Source: Anseranas semipalmata
Taxonomy: Eukaryota > Chordata > Aves > Anseriformes > Anseranatidae
DNA: 64,000 nt
NCBI GenBank assembly: GCA_013399115.1
Contig: VXAA01005247.1
Span: 670,518 to 734,517, forward strand
Direction: 5' to 3'
Part shown: piece by piece, positions 42,301 through 57,300 of the stretch
How positions within the stretch are numbered: the stretch's first letter is position 1
Layout: the number at the start of each line of letters is the position of its first letter
Made by a program: the position numbers and the translations under genes
The notes under the pieces: model-generated
Seen by the model: the letters and a program-made list of their open reading frames with translations, nothing else
What the model was told of the DNA's origin: nothing
Databases searched by the model: none

Positions 42301-45300
42301 GGTATGAGAAGTTTAAAGCTTTGCAGTCTTTTCAAAACTACTTTTGTTTGGGAGGTTTTGTTACTCTACAAAGCTGGGGCGAAGGGATGGTGCCTGTGCT
42401 TAAGTATAAGTAAAACAGCTGGTAAAGACACTTGAAAAAAATTAACAACAACATTATAAATGAATTTTTGAAGAAACATTTAAAGTTACTATGCAATAAA
42501 CTGAACAGAATGTCACAGAATGTCAAACTGGGCACAGTAAAAATAAATGTTATTCCCAAGGAAAATAAAAAGACTGCATATTTATGTAACATTCAGCAGA
42601 TGGACATGATATTAATACAGGGGTTTTCAGTTGTACTTTTATAGCTACTAGATTTTCTTGCCTAACTTGGCAGCCCAAGGCACCATTTGATTTTTGGATT
42701 TGGACAATACTGCAACAGATGTCCAGACCAATAAAATAAATTCCTAAAGGGCTATGCTTAATTTGTGTAATTGATCAATTTTTGTTACATGGGCCTCAGT
42801 TCACCAGCATGTAACTGCCTTCCAGATTAGCTCAGCAGCAGGGATTTCGTTCCATATGTTACAATGGTTTATTGGCGTTTTTGACGACACTGCTGATTCA
42901 GCAGCGTCGGTGGAGACACCTGTTGGCAACAATAATGAAATATAACCGCGGGTACTGGGGCGAAGAGCAGCACAAAAGTTTTTGGGTGGCTTGTAAACAT
43001 CACTGGGGCACCACTTCCTGTGCTTAAACATGTTTTCCCGAAATTACTGGGGAGTGCACCAGCACCTCTCCCATGCCATCAGCGCATCAGGCTCAGAGGT
43101 GACTCCGCCTCTTCTATAAAAAGTAATAAGTGCTCTAAAACATAGAGGACAGATAAATGTTGAAAAATGATATCAATAAAAATTTTGTAGTACATTTCCT
43201 CTAATACAAAATGTCAGTGATTTACTCCTTCCCAATACAGGTTTAATTGATTCAAATAGCATCGGTAGTAATTAAAATATGGATTCTGAAGCACAACTGT
43301 TAGCTCTCATCACTCACCTATTAAACTTGCCATAGATGCTGTGTTAATTATCTTCCCATATCCTTGATTCAGCATAATGCGGCCTGCAGCCTGTGACAGA
43401 AATTAAAGGAAAGACCAGTGACCCTTTTTGTGATTGTGCTAATAATGACATGATAATAAATTAGTCTTCACTTTTCAGAAGAGTTTATCTGCTAACACTT
43501 TTTTTTAAGCACTTGATATAAAAACTTGGTATAAAAATGGCTGATGCAGGAAAAGTCCTATTGCCATTTTGGACCCTCCTTGCCTTTGGCAATATTTTTA
43601 AAAAAATCACTGATGTTGGGAATGGCCCCCCAAAGCCTTCTGCTTTTCAGGAAGTGTCAAATAATCACCCTCCAAAAATCAGGCCATTCCTAAATGCCTG
43701 AGCTTGGACAGCCAGTAAATTACCAGACGTTTTTTAAAATATTGACCAAAATCTTTAACCGACATAAAACCAATCTTTCACTAACCCCATGAAAACGAAG
43801 ATCAATTTTATTGTGATAATTAGTAAAATAATAATAATAATAATAATAAAATAAAAAATAAAAATAAAAATAAAAAGGTGTTATTAAGTCTTGGGAAAGT
43901 AACCACTAAGAAAATTGTTGCCCATTTGCAAAACAAACCTGTACAGCATTTCACACTCACTTGGCAGCACAAAAATAATCCTCGTAAATTAACATTAAAA
44001 GTTTTATCCCATTCCTCTAGCGAAGTATCTTCACTTGCAGAGTTCATATTGATTCCAGCATTGTTGCATGCAATGTCAATCGTGCCCCATCGAGCTACAA
44101 TTGTATCAACAATCCTTTGCACATCCTTGGGTTTGCTTACATCTGCTGCAAGGGCAATGCTTTTAATCCCTGAATTAAAATAAGGGTGATAAAGTCAGTA
44201 AGGGAATTCAGCAAGAAAAAACATATATTTCTGATTATTTATTAATTAATGTAAATATGCATTATACATGTGTATTATATATATACATATCATATATATG
44301 TGCCACCTTAAGTCACTGCTCCACAAACTGTAGCAAATTGTGTGTTATTGCAATATAATTTTTTTTTTAAGTTGTTAAATGGTGCGAGGTTTGCTTGTTG
44401 GTAGCTAACATAAAACCGAGGTGTGAAAGCAGAGTTTGACACTCCAGCAGGACGAAGCTTTGAACACTGCACCATCTTCTGTCCAAACACTCAACTGCAG
44501 CTTCCCAGTACATGAGCAATTCCAGCGGTTCGTAGGTGCTGAGGACCATAAAGAGCATCTCGACGATGGCTGGCAACAGCTCCGAAACAAGACAAAGCAA
44601 AGTATTCCTTCATTTGCTCAAATGCAGACTTTTTTTATTTTTTATTTTGATTTTATTTTTTTGTAAGACACCCAGGTGCTACAGCAAGCAAACTAATTTT
44701 TCCAAAAAGTGCTCTCTGGATGAGCTACAGCATCTGGACAATGTGGAGCTTCAAACAAAACCAAACCAGTTCTAGGCGGGAGCTAAATGGAAATGCCTGC
44801 AGGTTCACGGGTATGGTGGTCATGGTGCCTGGCCTGCTGCAAATCACACTGCTAGAATAACACAAACATTCAAAAATGAAAAGATTTACTGAATCCGAAA
44901 TATGCAGAAGTTGTGCTTTTTTTTCCCTAGAAAAATCCAGATGTTGACTATTGCTTCAGTGCTGATTTGTAATTAGTTTTCTTCATTTAATTTAATACCA
45001 AAATCAGCTTGAAATGCCCTTATTATTAAGCAAAAAGCAGCCTACCCAGGCACCTGAAGCCAATGGGATTATACCCATGCTGAAAGTCAAACCCGGCTAC
45101 ACCAGGAAGCGCTGAGGTGAACTGGGTCTTAATTCACAAGGAGGGAGCAGCCGCTGGGGTTGGACCTGGGATCGGCAGTCTGCAAGCAAACAGTGGATGG
45201 GCAGGAAGTTACAGCTGCTACAGCAAGGTGGCTACAGACCACTGGATGGAGAAAGGTTGTGTGTTATAAGCAGGTCTCCCCAGAAAGCAAGAGGAAAAGA

Positions 45301-48300
45301 TTGATTTTTATTGCAGAGAGGAAGGGCTGGCTGACCATATGCAGGGCTGATTGCCAATGGACACGTGTGACTATTTGATTGATACCATACCCATAATCCC
45401 GCATCTGAGCTGTATCTAAACTCCCAGGTGATACTTCATCTGATACTGACCTCATGAGAACACTCAGAAACCCATTTCCAAAGGACTATGGACACTGCTG
45501 CACCATCTACTTGCACATGTAAATAGCTGAGATCCCTCCTTGAAAAACCCTTAAACCCTTCCTGGGAGAATAGAAGACTCTCCCAAATGAAGCCTTGAGA
45601 CGGAGACTTCTGGGAAAGCAAGGGAAAGCAATAAAAGCCCAGCAATGATCTCCCTTTTCTCCTCCTTTTGATGGAGGAGGGAAAGGCAGACCCACAAGGC
45701 AGCCACCTACAAAAACGAATGCATGTTCTGCCACAAAACAAGCCCTCTTATTCTATCGCAGGATTTATGATAAATATGCTGAAAGAATAAGAATAGCCAG
45801 ACAGCCCCCATTGCTCCTCCTAATTGTTACTGAGACATGCAACATACAAGGAGCTGTTGCAATCTTTCTTATTCAATTTATAGACAAAATGGGTGCAAGC
45901 GTGTAACTAATGGTAACAGAATGAGGCTCTTCACCTGCCCTCCAACTCTCACCCCATTTATGACTCCATCGTATACGATAGTTCATAAAAACAGGACAAA
46001 AGGTGCCACATGTGAGTGTCTAGAGAAGAAGCAGTGAAGGCACGCTCACTTCAAAACAGAGTCCCACACTTGACCTTAATCAATTCAGCTGATATCTCTG
46101 CACTCTGAGAGAGGGAAAATAAGTCTCTTTCTCTCCACTGTCCCCCAAACCATCTGTTAAAATAAATAAATTAATTAAATAAACTATGGGAAAATAGCTT
46201 AAAATCTTTAGTATTAAGGAGAAGTAAGAAACACAAGACAGGAGCCTGCTGCTACATGCATGACAGTACCAATGTACCTCTTCAGGCCTCAGGGTGTTTA
46301 TTGTGATGCTGGTGGAGGTGGTGTTATGGTGAAAGGGGCAGGAGAGGAGCCCAGTGGCTCCGTGCTGGGGAGGCACCAATGTGCCGAATCTGTCCAAGCT
46401 GCCCTTCTGGAGGGGAAGTGTATGCAACCCCATTGCCATGGGGTTCCAACTGTGGTCTCTCAGTATAAATGGAAGTAATACATTGCATATATACAAGAAG
46501 ATCAGAAGTGACATTGAGGGGAAGGCATTTGCATAGTTTACAGTGAAAATGCACATTTTAAAAATCCCATCAGACTAATTCTTCCCTTAAGGTAGAGGCA
46601 GTCATTCCCCCTGAAGACAGAGGGGTATGTAGTGGAAGGTAACCCTTAGGATTTTTTGGTTACGTTTCATCATTTTTGGTTCTTCTGTCAGGATCCATTA
46701 GCATCTGTTGAAAAAGGTATTCACTCAGGATGTAAAAACAAAGACCCCTGTAGCCAAGGGAGATAATCCTGAGCTGTCTAACAAAGCTAAAAGTGAGATC
46801 ACAGAGTTTCTGATGCTTAAAACCCATCATGAAATGATGGCACCATCCCAGAAGACAGCAAAGGGCTCCTTGGTAAAAGAAGCAAAGTGGGTTTAAGAAA
46901 GCTAAGTAAAATGTTTTGAAGAAGTATCAGTATGGGAATGACTTGGGGCACTGTGTTTCCAACTTTGAGAGATCCACAACCAAAGAGGGGCAAAAAAAAT
47001 CACAGCTCCTTTGTGCTTATTATAGCAGGAAAAATATGTGTTAATAGTACAATGATTGCTTTAATTTACTCATCTGAATTTTGTGAGAGTAAAGCTAGCT
47101 GAACCTTTTTGTCAAAATTTATTTCCAACAGAGTATGTTACTTCTTTGAAGCCAAAATGTTTCATGAAAACATATTGATTTCAACAGAATTTTTCAAGGA
47201 AAAGCTTCTGAGGTCCAGGCTAGACTCTCTAGTTACCTCTGGAGAGAAAGAGATTGAAAATCTGACCTTTTCAGATCCTTTCCAAAAATGGGCATTTGGA
47301 TATAATTCCCTTTCACAAAAGCATTACAAAGTTTGGGTTTTGTTCCAACAAGGAATGACAATAAATTTGAAACTTCAAAAACCGTCATGAGATGGAATAG
47401 ATGTGCCCTGAGCAGCTGCACTGGTCAAGTTGACAGAATATTTGACCTCGAAGGATAAAGACGTGTAAAGAGTGAGAAGTGAGATTTTCTTTACTTTAGA
47501 CTGCAATAATATTTGCAATGTCTCATGACCCTTCTGACTGCATTTTGTAACCCCACCACCGCCACTGACTTCTATGGGCTTGCAACCCACCAGCAAAGGA
47601 GCAGAGAGATAGGACAGCCATTGAAGGATGGATGATCAAACTCCTACTGAAAACGCCCTGGAGAAAAGTTAAGTTCATTTTCAAACAGACCACTGGCATT
47701 CAAATTCTCATGGCTCTGTCAAGTATCCCATTTTTTTCCGAATAGCCCTACTTGATATGCAGGATGTAACCGTAAAAAAAAATCCAAAAGGCAAGTTAAC
47801 TTGTAGGGCACTGCTATTGTGTGCCAAGACCATATGGCTTCAGTGCCTAAGAAAATGAAAAGCTTCAGGGAAGGAGGGACTGGATGACTCAAGAATTTGT
47901 AATAGGAGCTGGAGACTCTCTGTTCTGGGTCATTATTAGGAATCAGACCAGCAATCAAAGCTTTAACCGTTGTACTGATACTCAGTGTAAAGTGTCTTAT
48001 GCTTACTATAGGTGGCATTGTACAGGCTGGGACCTTTTGTTTAAAATGTTCTCTGCAGAGGCTCAGGATGGTACAAAACCAGAAATGAACCATTCCTTGC
48101 CCCTTCCTCAGGAAGCTGTTAGAGGCAGAATGATGGAAATGCAGATGAAATACATCTGTAGGGGCTGGTTTTGCCAGTTAATATGGTTTCCAATGGTGCA
48201 TTGGAACACACTTTGCATCAATATATTTCAGTTTAGCGAGAGAAGTTTTACACTGGGTAAGGCAGAGTGGAGACTCCAGGTTTCAATGGGTAGATCATCC

Positions 48301-51300
48301 AGGGGTGATCAATCCCTTCCTGAAAACAGATGGACACATTGTGGACACAAATTCTGGTGTCTGTATCCACAGGGGACTGTGAAAATTTCCTCGGTAAATC
48401 TCCATCTTTAGAGGCAATGAAGTACTGAACTTTGAAGAAGGTTTGGTTGTAATATCACAAAAGGAATTATAAAATGAGTAACATTTCCTTTCTTTTCTCA
48501 TTAAAATTATATTTCCAGTTTTCTTTCTCCTCTTTACAATTGCAGTTTAGCATGACTCTAGGGGGAAATTCAATTTTATGTTACTTTTTGTGTTTTTACT
48601 GCTAAAATAGAAGTGGCTTGAAGAGGATTTCACCTTTTATTTGGGATTTTAGTTATTATGTCTACTAGTATTTTGTTCCTACATCTGACCTTGTATGCAT
48701 GTTTGAAAGAACTATAGATAGAGGTTTTCAGAAATGACTGCCTCAATTTGAGGGCAAAATAAGAAGTTTAGGCTAACAGTAACTTTATCCTGTTCTTCCA
48801 TGGTGGTTAGGCTCATGGTCCAGATGTTAGGTATGGAAGAGGTGTTGGGGAGGGGGTATGTGGTAAAAAGTTAGGAGGCCATGTCTGCCATCCGTCTTTG
48901 GTGAAGCCTGAGTTGTCTTGGCTGCTGTATGATTTACACTGAGGAACATCTCCTTCTCCATTTGATCAACACAGGTTATACGGATCTCATTTGCAAGAGA
49001 TGGCCCTCCTCTGTCCCTGTCAGCCATGCCTCAGGGTTGTGTTTCCTTTGGGTTTTCTTGGCAATGAATTTTGCTTGGATCACTTTGCCTCTCTGTTGGA
49101 GTTCATACTGCTACACAACTCTTGCAGAAAATGTGGTATCAATGACCATTTGCTGAGGCAAAACACTGACATCCAGCCTGGTCAGGGGAAACTTTGTAAT
49201 TGTGGCTGGTATGTGCAGTTAGAAAATCCTCTGCTCTAACCTGTTCTCCATCAGGCCTTCATGAAAGCTAATTGCACTACAGAGAAAGGGCCAGGTCTGA
49301 ACAAGGAAAGCAGCCAGATACGGCACTCATCACCGGGTCGCGTACAGCGGGGACCTGCAGGTCAGTGCCACCCTTACCTTTGAGGCTGAGCTCACATGCC
49401 ACTGCTTCTGCCTTCTCAAGGACCAGATCCACAACAGCTACTTTAGCACCAGCTTCCCCCAGCGCGTGAGCAAAGGCTCTCCCAATTCCCTGACCTCCGC
49501 CAGTGACATAGGCCACCTTGTCATCCAAACGCAGCCGGTCAAGGATGCGGCGCCTGTTATAACCCCAGAAGATGTCATCCCTCACCACTTCTTTCTAAAA
49601 CAAAGACGGATACACATTGCAAAATAAGGTGCAAAGCTCAGTAGCAGAATAGCTATGACAGGCTCTGCCTGTGAGGATGAGGTGGGAGCATGCACAGGGA
49701 TCCGTGTCTTCTTGACCCATTACTTAATGCAAAGACACAAGTAATTCAAGCTGAAAAGCACCCTTATCCCCACTGATATTAGTCTCAATAGGAGCACTAA
49801 GGTGCTAGGCAATGGAGCAGAAGGACTGTGGTCTGGGGAGATGCACTGACCACTCCATGTACATGAGAGTAGGGTGCAGTACTTCCTGACCTGGCTTCCC
49901 ATGGGAGACGGGCCAGGTACAACCTCTCAGAAGATGGCTGATTAAGTCGTCCAACTCCTTCACCCCCAGGGCCAAATCCTGCCCTCAGATTCAGCTGGCT
50001 CCAGGATGAAAGAGGCTAAGAACAAGTTTCCAAAGGCAGGATTTGGCTCAAGTGGAGCTCAGTCAAAATATCTGCACAAGGCTGGTGCGCAAATAAAGAT
50101 ATCAGCCAATAACTTAAACCAAGCTGTCATCTGATCAGCTGCCATACATCATTTCCCCCTGACTGGAATTAAAAATGGAAAATACAAGATGTTTAAAATA
50201 TTGGTTTTGAAATGCCAGGAATTACCAGTGGATGTAGCTTTGGTAGCACTCAGAAACTGCAAAACAATCAAGAAGTTTGGGTCTGGATTTACAGAATTAG
50301 GTCATCATGATTCCAGATGGGAATTTCATTATAGCTGGATGATGCCCACTACATAAAATGGAGTTCCTACAGAAAAGGTAAAATCACCATCTTTTTCACA
50401 GGACAGGCTAAATCTCAGGCCATGAAAATAGAGCATAGGAGGGCATCATGTGCTGCCTTTGGACAAAAAAGAGCTACTTCAGAAACACCACACTGCCTTG
50501 TTGCGGCTGGGCCCCGGCTCTGCCTGCCCGCACTCCCCTGCACCGGGAAGGAGCAGAGAGCAGCGGGCACAGATGCCAGGCGAGCATCACACCATCCAGC
50601 TTCAGGCAGCTAGCACAGCATTGGTGTGGCTGGCCCAGTGGGCTTTGCAAGGAACAGGTATTTAATAGCTTTAGTGTAGCCCTGCACTAGTGAGGCTAAC
50701 GTGTCAAGCCCTAGGCTGGTAACTCCATGCTGCATGGCACCAAAGGCATGGCAGAGAATGAGTTTGGGCCCTCACCACCAAGTACCTGAAAATGGTTTTA
50801 TCACTGTCATCTGCAGAGTCAAAATGTTCCCGGAAATGTTCACAGAGAGAAAATACACACCTTTGATTCAATCACTGCATCCGGAGGTGCAGGGTTCCTT
50901 CGAATGATGCTCAGTCCATTTTGCACAGGTAAAATTATCTGCAAACATAACGCATACACACACAGTTCTCAACTGCTTTGTACTTCACCCAAATTCCACT
51001 GATGTTGAGGAGAGTCCTTCCTTCCTTAGGCCATGGTAATTTTTCTCCTGTTCCTATTCTTTAGCTGAAATTCCTTCCAACCCAAATATGTCAGGCATCC
51101 GTATTTGCTCACATTCTTCTTCCAAACTCCTGGCTTCCACAAATGCCAGGAAAAAAATGCAATTTTGTCTCTCCATTTTCTAAATCAGTGCCAGCTGCTG
51201 AGGTTTCTGGGTTTCCACTGCCTAGCTAATGCTGTCAGGAAGATATTCTAGTCTCATTCTTGGAGCTCAGCAGACCATAATAGCAACACTTCGGTGTCCC

Positions 51301-54300
51301 TCAGTGCTCACTGGAACATCTTGCCTGCACCCAAAGGTGAATTTCAGTAGGTTTTGTCACCTGCCCCTGATACCATTATCACACTTCAGTGGAAGATGCA
51401 CTCAGTGCTGGAGGTTCAACACCAGTGTCAAACTGATAAAAAATCAGATATGGAAACAACATGCTATTTTTACGTGCATTAAATAGCTAACAGTAATATT
51501 CAGGGCATGGAAAGTCATTGCGACATTTTCTCTCTTCTACAAAGAAAAGTTGTTGCTCTTGGTACTGACAGTTGTGTTGATGATAGCATAAATGGAGAAA
51601 TACAGGAGGCATCTGTAGAGGCTGTCCGACCTGCAGAGAGACAAGGGCCTCAAGCCTATGAGGCATATACCAAAATCCCCTGGGTGCAAGCCCCAAATCT
51701 CCGTGCCACAGGGACAGTGTGGGACGGGGCTCCTGGGAGGGGGGCAGCAGTCCTCAGCTGTCCCACCATGGGACTGGCCCAACGGCACAGGCATGCAGGC
51801 AGGGATCTGGCCGTCCTTGCTGGCTCCCTCCCAGCCACAGCAGACCCTTTGCCACCCCATTGCAGCTGTGACATGGGAGCAAGCTTTGCAGGCTGGTGGC
51901 TGCTGCCCTGGGGTAGCATCAGTGATGCCTGCATTTAAAGACCTGTCTAATTGTCTGATTTCATCTTGAAAAACACAGCATGTTGTTTATGCATCCTATT
52001 ACAAGAATTTTTTCTCCTGCTGGAATAGGACTTTGTTGACTCTTGTTGTGCTGGTCGTGCCCTACAACCTCCAAAGATTTTACAGCAGAGCGGCAGTTCC
52101 TCGATTGTACTGTAGAGCTGATTATTCACTCCTGAGTGCCCCACTTTTATCTTGCCTTTAACACTGTCGATGATGTAGACAGAGAGTAGGGACCATTGCT
52201 GAATATAGAAGCTCATATATAGAGCTCAAGTAAGGTGAATTATAATAAAACTTGAGTTCTTTTTAGGTCCCTTGGATAATAGCACCAACAAAAGAAAAAT
52301 TTTGAAGAGCACTTTGCAAAATCCATAGATACAGTAGCACAGGCACCTTAACCAATTGCATTGCACTAACCTGCTCAACACGAGGATCTGAATTAATCAC
52401 TGTATTTAATTTTCTGACAGCTAGTACATTTTCCTCAGATATGTTCTCCAGGTAGACTTGTCCTTTCATGAGTGTATTCTCTACACAGATCACTCCATCC
52501 ATTCTCAGCAAGTGGTTATCCATGACAAAGCTGTAGTAGTTAACAGCATTCCTTTGATCAGCATCAATAAAGACTATATCAAAGTGCTCTTCCTCAGCAT
52601 GTAATGCCTGGAAAAAAATGATATTGGAGAAAACACTAATTATTTACGTGCAGTTTGAAAGCCTTGCCATTAAAATGTCCTTTATACAAAAACTCAAATC
52701 AGAAGAACCCTGCTCTTTTAAAATAACATTGCCAGAATTACTTCTGGAGATGTTGAGAGTTTTCCATGCTTCACAAAAAATTCTTCAGCAACCCTGGCAC
52801 CCAAACCTCTGAACCTCTCAAAGACAATCAGGATACAAAAGAGGATTGCTCATCCCAGCTGGTGGTGTTGAGAGTCACAGCAGAAACACCTGCACATCCA
52901 GAGCCAAAGGGGATTGAACAACCAGGATAAGGGAGAGGACTTGCATCAAACCTTGTGGCAGCTGAACTACTGCAATCAGCTCTCTCTTCTCAAAAGAGTA
53001 ACTATCAACAAGCCAGAGTGGCAATTGTGACGGTCTTTGGGAAAAAGAGGCATAAGGCTGATCCTGGGAATTGCAAACTGGTGAGTCCCACTTCAGTAGC
53101 AAGTGAATGGTTGAAATCCCAATTAATAATAGAATTATAAAGCACATAAAAGAGCAGGTCATGATAAAGATAAAGCAGCACAGCTCCTGTGAAGGAAAAT
53201 TATGTTTCTTTAATCTAAAAAAATGCTTTGGATGGCTCAGCAACAGAGGATAAAAGAGAACTGGCTGCTATCATCTAACTGGATTTTCAGAAATGTGGCA
53301 CACCTTCCCTCCAAGCAGGCTGCTGATGATAATGTATAAAAGTGTTGATGGATGACCAGATGGGAGCCTTTACAGCCTTCTCCTGTGGCAGTTAATGCAC
53401 TCGCTGCCCAAGAGGCTGCTATGGAATATTTCAGATTCCATCTGGGACTATTTAACTGCATCTGTGTGCGTTGCAATGAAACAACGGCTCATCCACCTAT
53501 CTCAGGCAAGTATAAATGCTTTCAAGTCTTGGCATTCCAAGTGAAAAGAGAAACAATTATGTTTTCCAGAACTCACTGTTTCTACCACAACTTTTAACAG
53601 CACTTCTTGCGTCCAGATTTCCCTTTTGTGTTTGGAGACATTGTGTACAATGAGTGATGAGCGATCCCCTGAGATGTATGAGAGAAAGCATCAATAACAA
53701 ATGGCAATGGAATATATGAAAAACTAATTTGCTTTCAGGAGTGAGGTTGATGGCTCCCAAACAGAGATTTCAGGAACCTTTCTGCAGCAGAGAGCACATC
53801 ATTCAGATGAGGAAATAGCAGGAAGTGGATCATTCAAGCTCTGAGTTATCTTGTTGTGCAAACTGGTGTCATTGTGGGCTTGTTAGTGGTTAAGAAATTA
53901 AGCCTGCCTGAGATCCTGGATAGACATACTTAACTGCAGATACTTGATAGCACGGAAGTTCTGCCAAAAGCATTCGTGAGTCCATGTTCAGGATCTTTCT
54001 TGATACAACAGTATGTTGAAAGAAAGCCTTCAGGCCGTATATATGCTAGTTTATAATAAATGTAGCAAAAGCTGGGACACCCAATTTCCTGGGATTCATC
54101 TTTTCATCTCATGACCAGTAAGAACATTTTGCCCTGGTTCCCTCTTGGGCCGTACTGGGCGAAAGCAGCAGGAACATTTTTGTTACTGGGGAAGAGCATC
54201 TTATTAAAGTTGCAACTCAGCCAGTCCGACCAATGTAGCTACTTCAGGAAGGGTCAGAATATGAAAGCCGGGAGGAAGAGTCTGTCAGGAAGAGAGATTA

Positions 54301-57300
54301 GAGGTCTCATTCTCCAGAGAGAAGAGCCAAAGCCAAATTCAAGTAATTATCATGACTTATCGCTACATTCTGACCTGGGCGGAGGAGGTAGGGGGCAGAT
54401 ATTCAGAAGCAGATGTGGCCATCTCCGAACATATGTTACTACTGCTCTGTGGTATGGCTCCCTAATGAAAAAGAATCTCACTTTTATGCATCAACTTCAT
54501 TAGGTCCATATGGAGTCATGCAGCTCTTTGGATATTAGTTGGACTTCTTGTTTCAGCCCTCTTTCCGTACCGTCTATCTGCTGACAGCTTATCTCCTTCT
54601 TATCTAACTTCTGATGCAGATAAAGCACCTTTCAACGTCACAGCTTTCAGCCCAGCTTTTCAGCCCTGTGCTCTGTGCACATCCAGCACGAGCCTTGCGC
54701 TGCCTGCATGTGCAAGGGCCCCATTTGGAAGGCATTTCTCTTCAGCCAGTCCACCAAGTCCTGAATGGCCAGCCACGAAGGTCACTCTCATTTCCTCCAA
54801 GTCAAGCCCTTTGGAGTCTCCTACCCTGATTACTTTCCTTGTGTTTTGTAGAGCTTCACAAGACATTGATAGGTGCTGTGACAATCTCAAGCTGGGTTTT
54901 AGGTGCCTAAATGTAGGCAAATGGGTCCATTTTAGCTACCCTAAGGTATTCCACCTGGCTTCCACATGCAGCTCCACAGATCCTGTTTCATATTCCCCAG
55001 CTGCGTATAGAAAAGTCAGATATCTTAAGGGTAGCTGAAGCAGTACTAGACACCTATAAGGGAATGCCTGAATCACTCCCTTGGAGGTCATATTGGGACG
55101 CTGCCATCATTCGAGCTTCTTGTTTCCACAGGAGGCATGCCTCATTGCCTGCACCCTCTGCTGCACCAAGAGAATGAAAAAGAAGCCGCCCTACCGACAG
55201 CTCTGATTGCAGAGCTCGGAGCTGGAAATACCAGTGTGGTGATGGAGAGAGCAGGAGAGTTTGCTGCCATCCCTCCCAAAAATGGATGGGGGAGTTAAGA
55301 GGGATTGACCACCCTCTTCTTCCCTGTGTGACTGAGCAGACGGTGCCTGGCCCTACCTGGGACCTCACAGCACGTTAGAGATGCCTTGTCCTTTGCTAGG
55401 AAAGAGGCAGAGCCCACAGGTCTCCAACCATGAGGAAAGCTGAGATCCAGAAGGAAATAATCTGCCTGCAAAATATCCTGCTGAAACTAATTTCCTGAAT
55501 GTTTACACTGCAATCCCTGCTCCTTGCTACAGAGGCATCATAGACAGTAACAGATGGCAACAAGAAGTGTCTTAATTCAGAGCAATCTTGGCTAAAATTA
55601 ATGCTTTTGCTTACAGTGAGTCATTAACATCCTTTTTGATTGAAAAAAAAAAAAAAACAACCTTGTAGCACTGCATAGCACAGTGGAGATGCACCAAAAG
55701 CGAGCACGAGAAGGGCACAGTAACGCTGTTGATGGTTACAGCAAAAGATCAGGGGGAGGACATCCTGAATAAAAACATGAATGAATCTTCTGCCAAAGCT
55801 CAAAGAAAACCTGCTTGCATTCCTGATCAGAGACAGCACTCTCTCATAAGGCACATACAAACTCAATCAGAAAAAAACGACTGTCCAGTTTCTTTGAAAT
55901 GGATCATACAGTCAGCATATTTGTAATAAAGATGTACTCAAAACTTATTACCTTCCCTATGCCTTGTTCTTGACCTAAATGTAATAGCAATCCATCCTTA
56001 GGGTACACAGAATACATGAAAAAGTACAGCTTCCTTTTAAAACACCATTAGAATATTTTACTGTATGTGGACATACACTCTTGTTACTCCTAAACGCTAT
56101 TCTATTGAGTACAGTTTATATTCACCGGCAAAGCTAAATCTCTAGGGAAGCTAGAGAAGGAATGCAATTTCTAGTAATAACAGCTCACAACAGTGAATAC
56201 TATCCACTTATCCCCACAATTTCCAGCTATTTTGGACTCCTTTCTGAATTAACCTTTCATATCAAAAGGAGCAATTCTGCACACTAGAGACTCCGACACA
56301 ATTTCATGCATAATTTATTCACTCAGTTCAACATTAAACGCAGAGTCCTTGACTTTGTCAAGGTGGATTCTGTTGGCAGACTTCACAAGCAGCAAAACAG
56401 GAGAAATGAGATCTGCAGCTCAACCTCTTCACCTATTCTGTCTGGTAAAAGGAGGGAAAAAAGAAAAAAGAAACCCCCGGCATGCTTACACAATGACCTG
56501 CAATCAGCAGAATCTGCTGCAAACACACTGTTATTTTTTGTGTTGTGTTTTCAATTTTAAAATGGAAGGATCAAAATCATGGATGGGAATAATTTCCTGG
56601 TAGTTTGCGTTCCCTGTGGACTCAGTTCTGCATCCGTTGTTCAACCAGAAGTCCACTGGGAATTAAAGGAAGCATTTTGTGCAGAATCAGGCCTTTTGCT
56701 AACAGCTGATGGAGAGCAAGGCATATTACTCTGGCACAGCACAACAGAGCTTGTTGGGAATGGATTTTAAACACTGTGGCCCGGCACACATTCAAAAGGT
56801 AGCTAATGCCCACTGAAAGCACCTGTATCAGAGAGTGAACCCAAGGAGAGGCTCCCCTCAACTCCATATTTTGAAAGATTATGTCAAAATTACTGAGGTC
56901 ATCAGGCACAGAGGCATGTGCCATGGAGTATGTGAGCTACACGCTTTGGCGGGGACCTGACTTAGCTTGTGCAATGCCTGTCCCTCGCAATCAGGAAAGG
57001 TGTTTTTTTCCATCATGACCTCAGGTACCAAATGAACGCCGCTCTGTATCTGAGCTCTGCAGCTCCTCTCCGGTATTTGGCTTCCTTTGACAGCTCAAAA
57101 TCCCAGATGTTTTGCAGATGGCTGTGATCTGGGACAAGAGACAGGGAAATTGGCCAACCCCGTGCATTAATGCAGAGGACCTGTAAGAGGCTTCAGAAAC
57201 CCTGGTCAAGGTGCAGCTGTGGGCTGCTTGCACTGCTCTCCACTAACTCACAGCCCTGAAGATCCACAGTGGTAGGTGGAAGAGCCAGAGCCACATAGGT

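Larger units (their letters stand above)
39245..43317 (-). other. MT-Ox intron (4.1 kb) with AT-rich tract and local duplication
   Basis: Between the YNASK exon and the NTAS exon. It contains a nearly pure A/T segment at about 39,580-39,760, a poly-A at 41,973-41,992 and the two copies of an 88-bp sequence at 42.07 and 42.58 kb. No coding signal. Confidence 0.7.

Noticed and set aside
47884..48411. 175-codon plus-strand open frame inside an MT-Ox intron
   Set aside because: No motif, no splice-phased neighbours, ordinary composition; likely a chance frame or old repeat.
51507..51938. Overlapping open frames on both strands (143 and 107 codons) in an MT-Ox intron
   Set aside because: Open on both strands because of local GC richness; no motif and no exon-like boundaries in phase with the gene.
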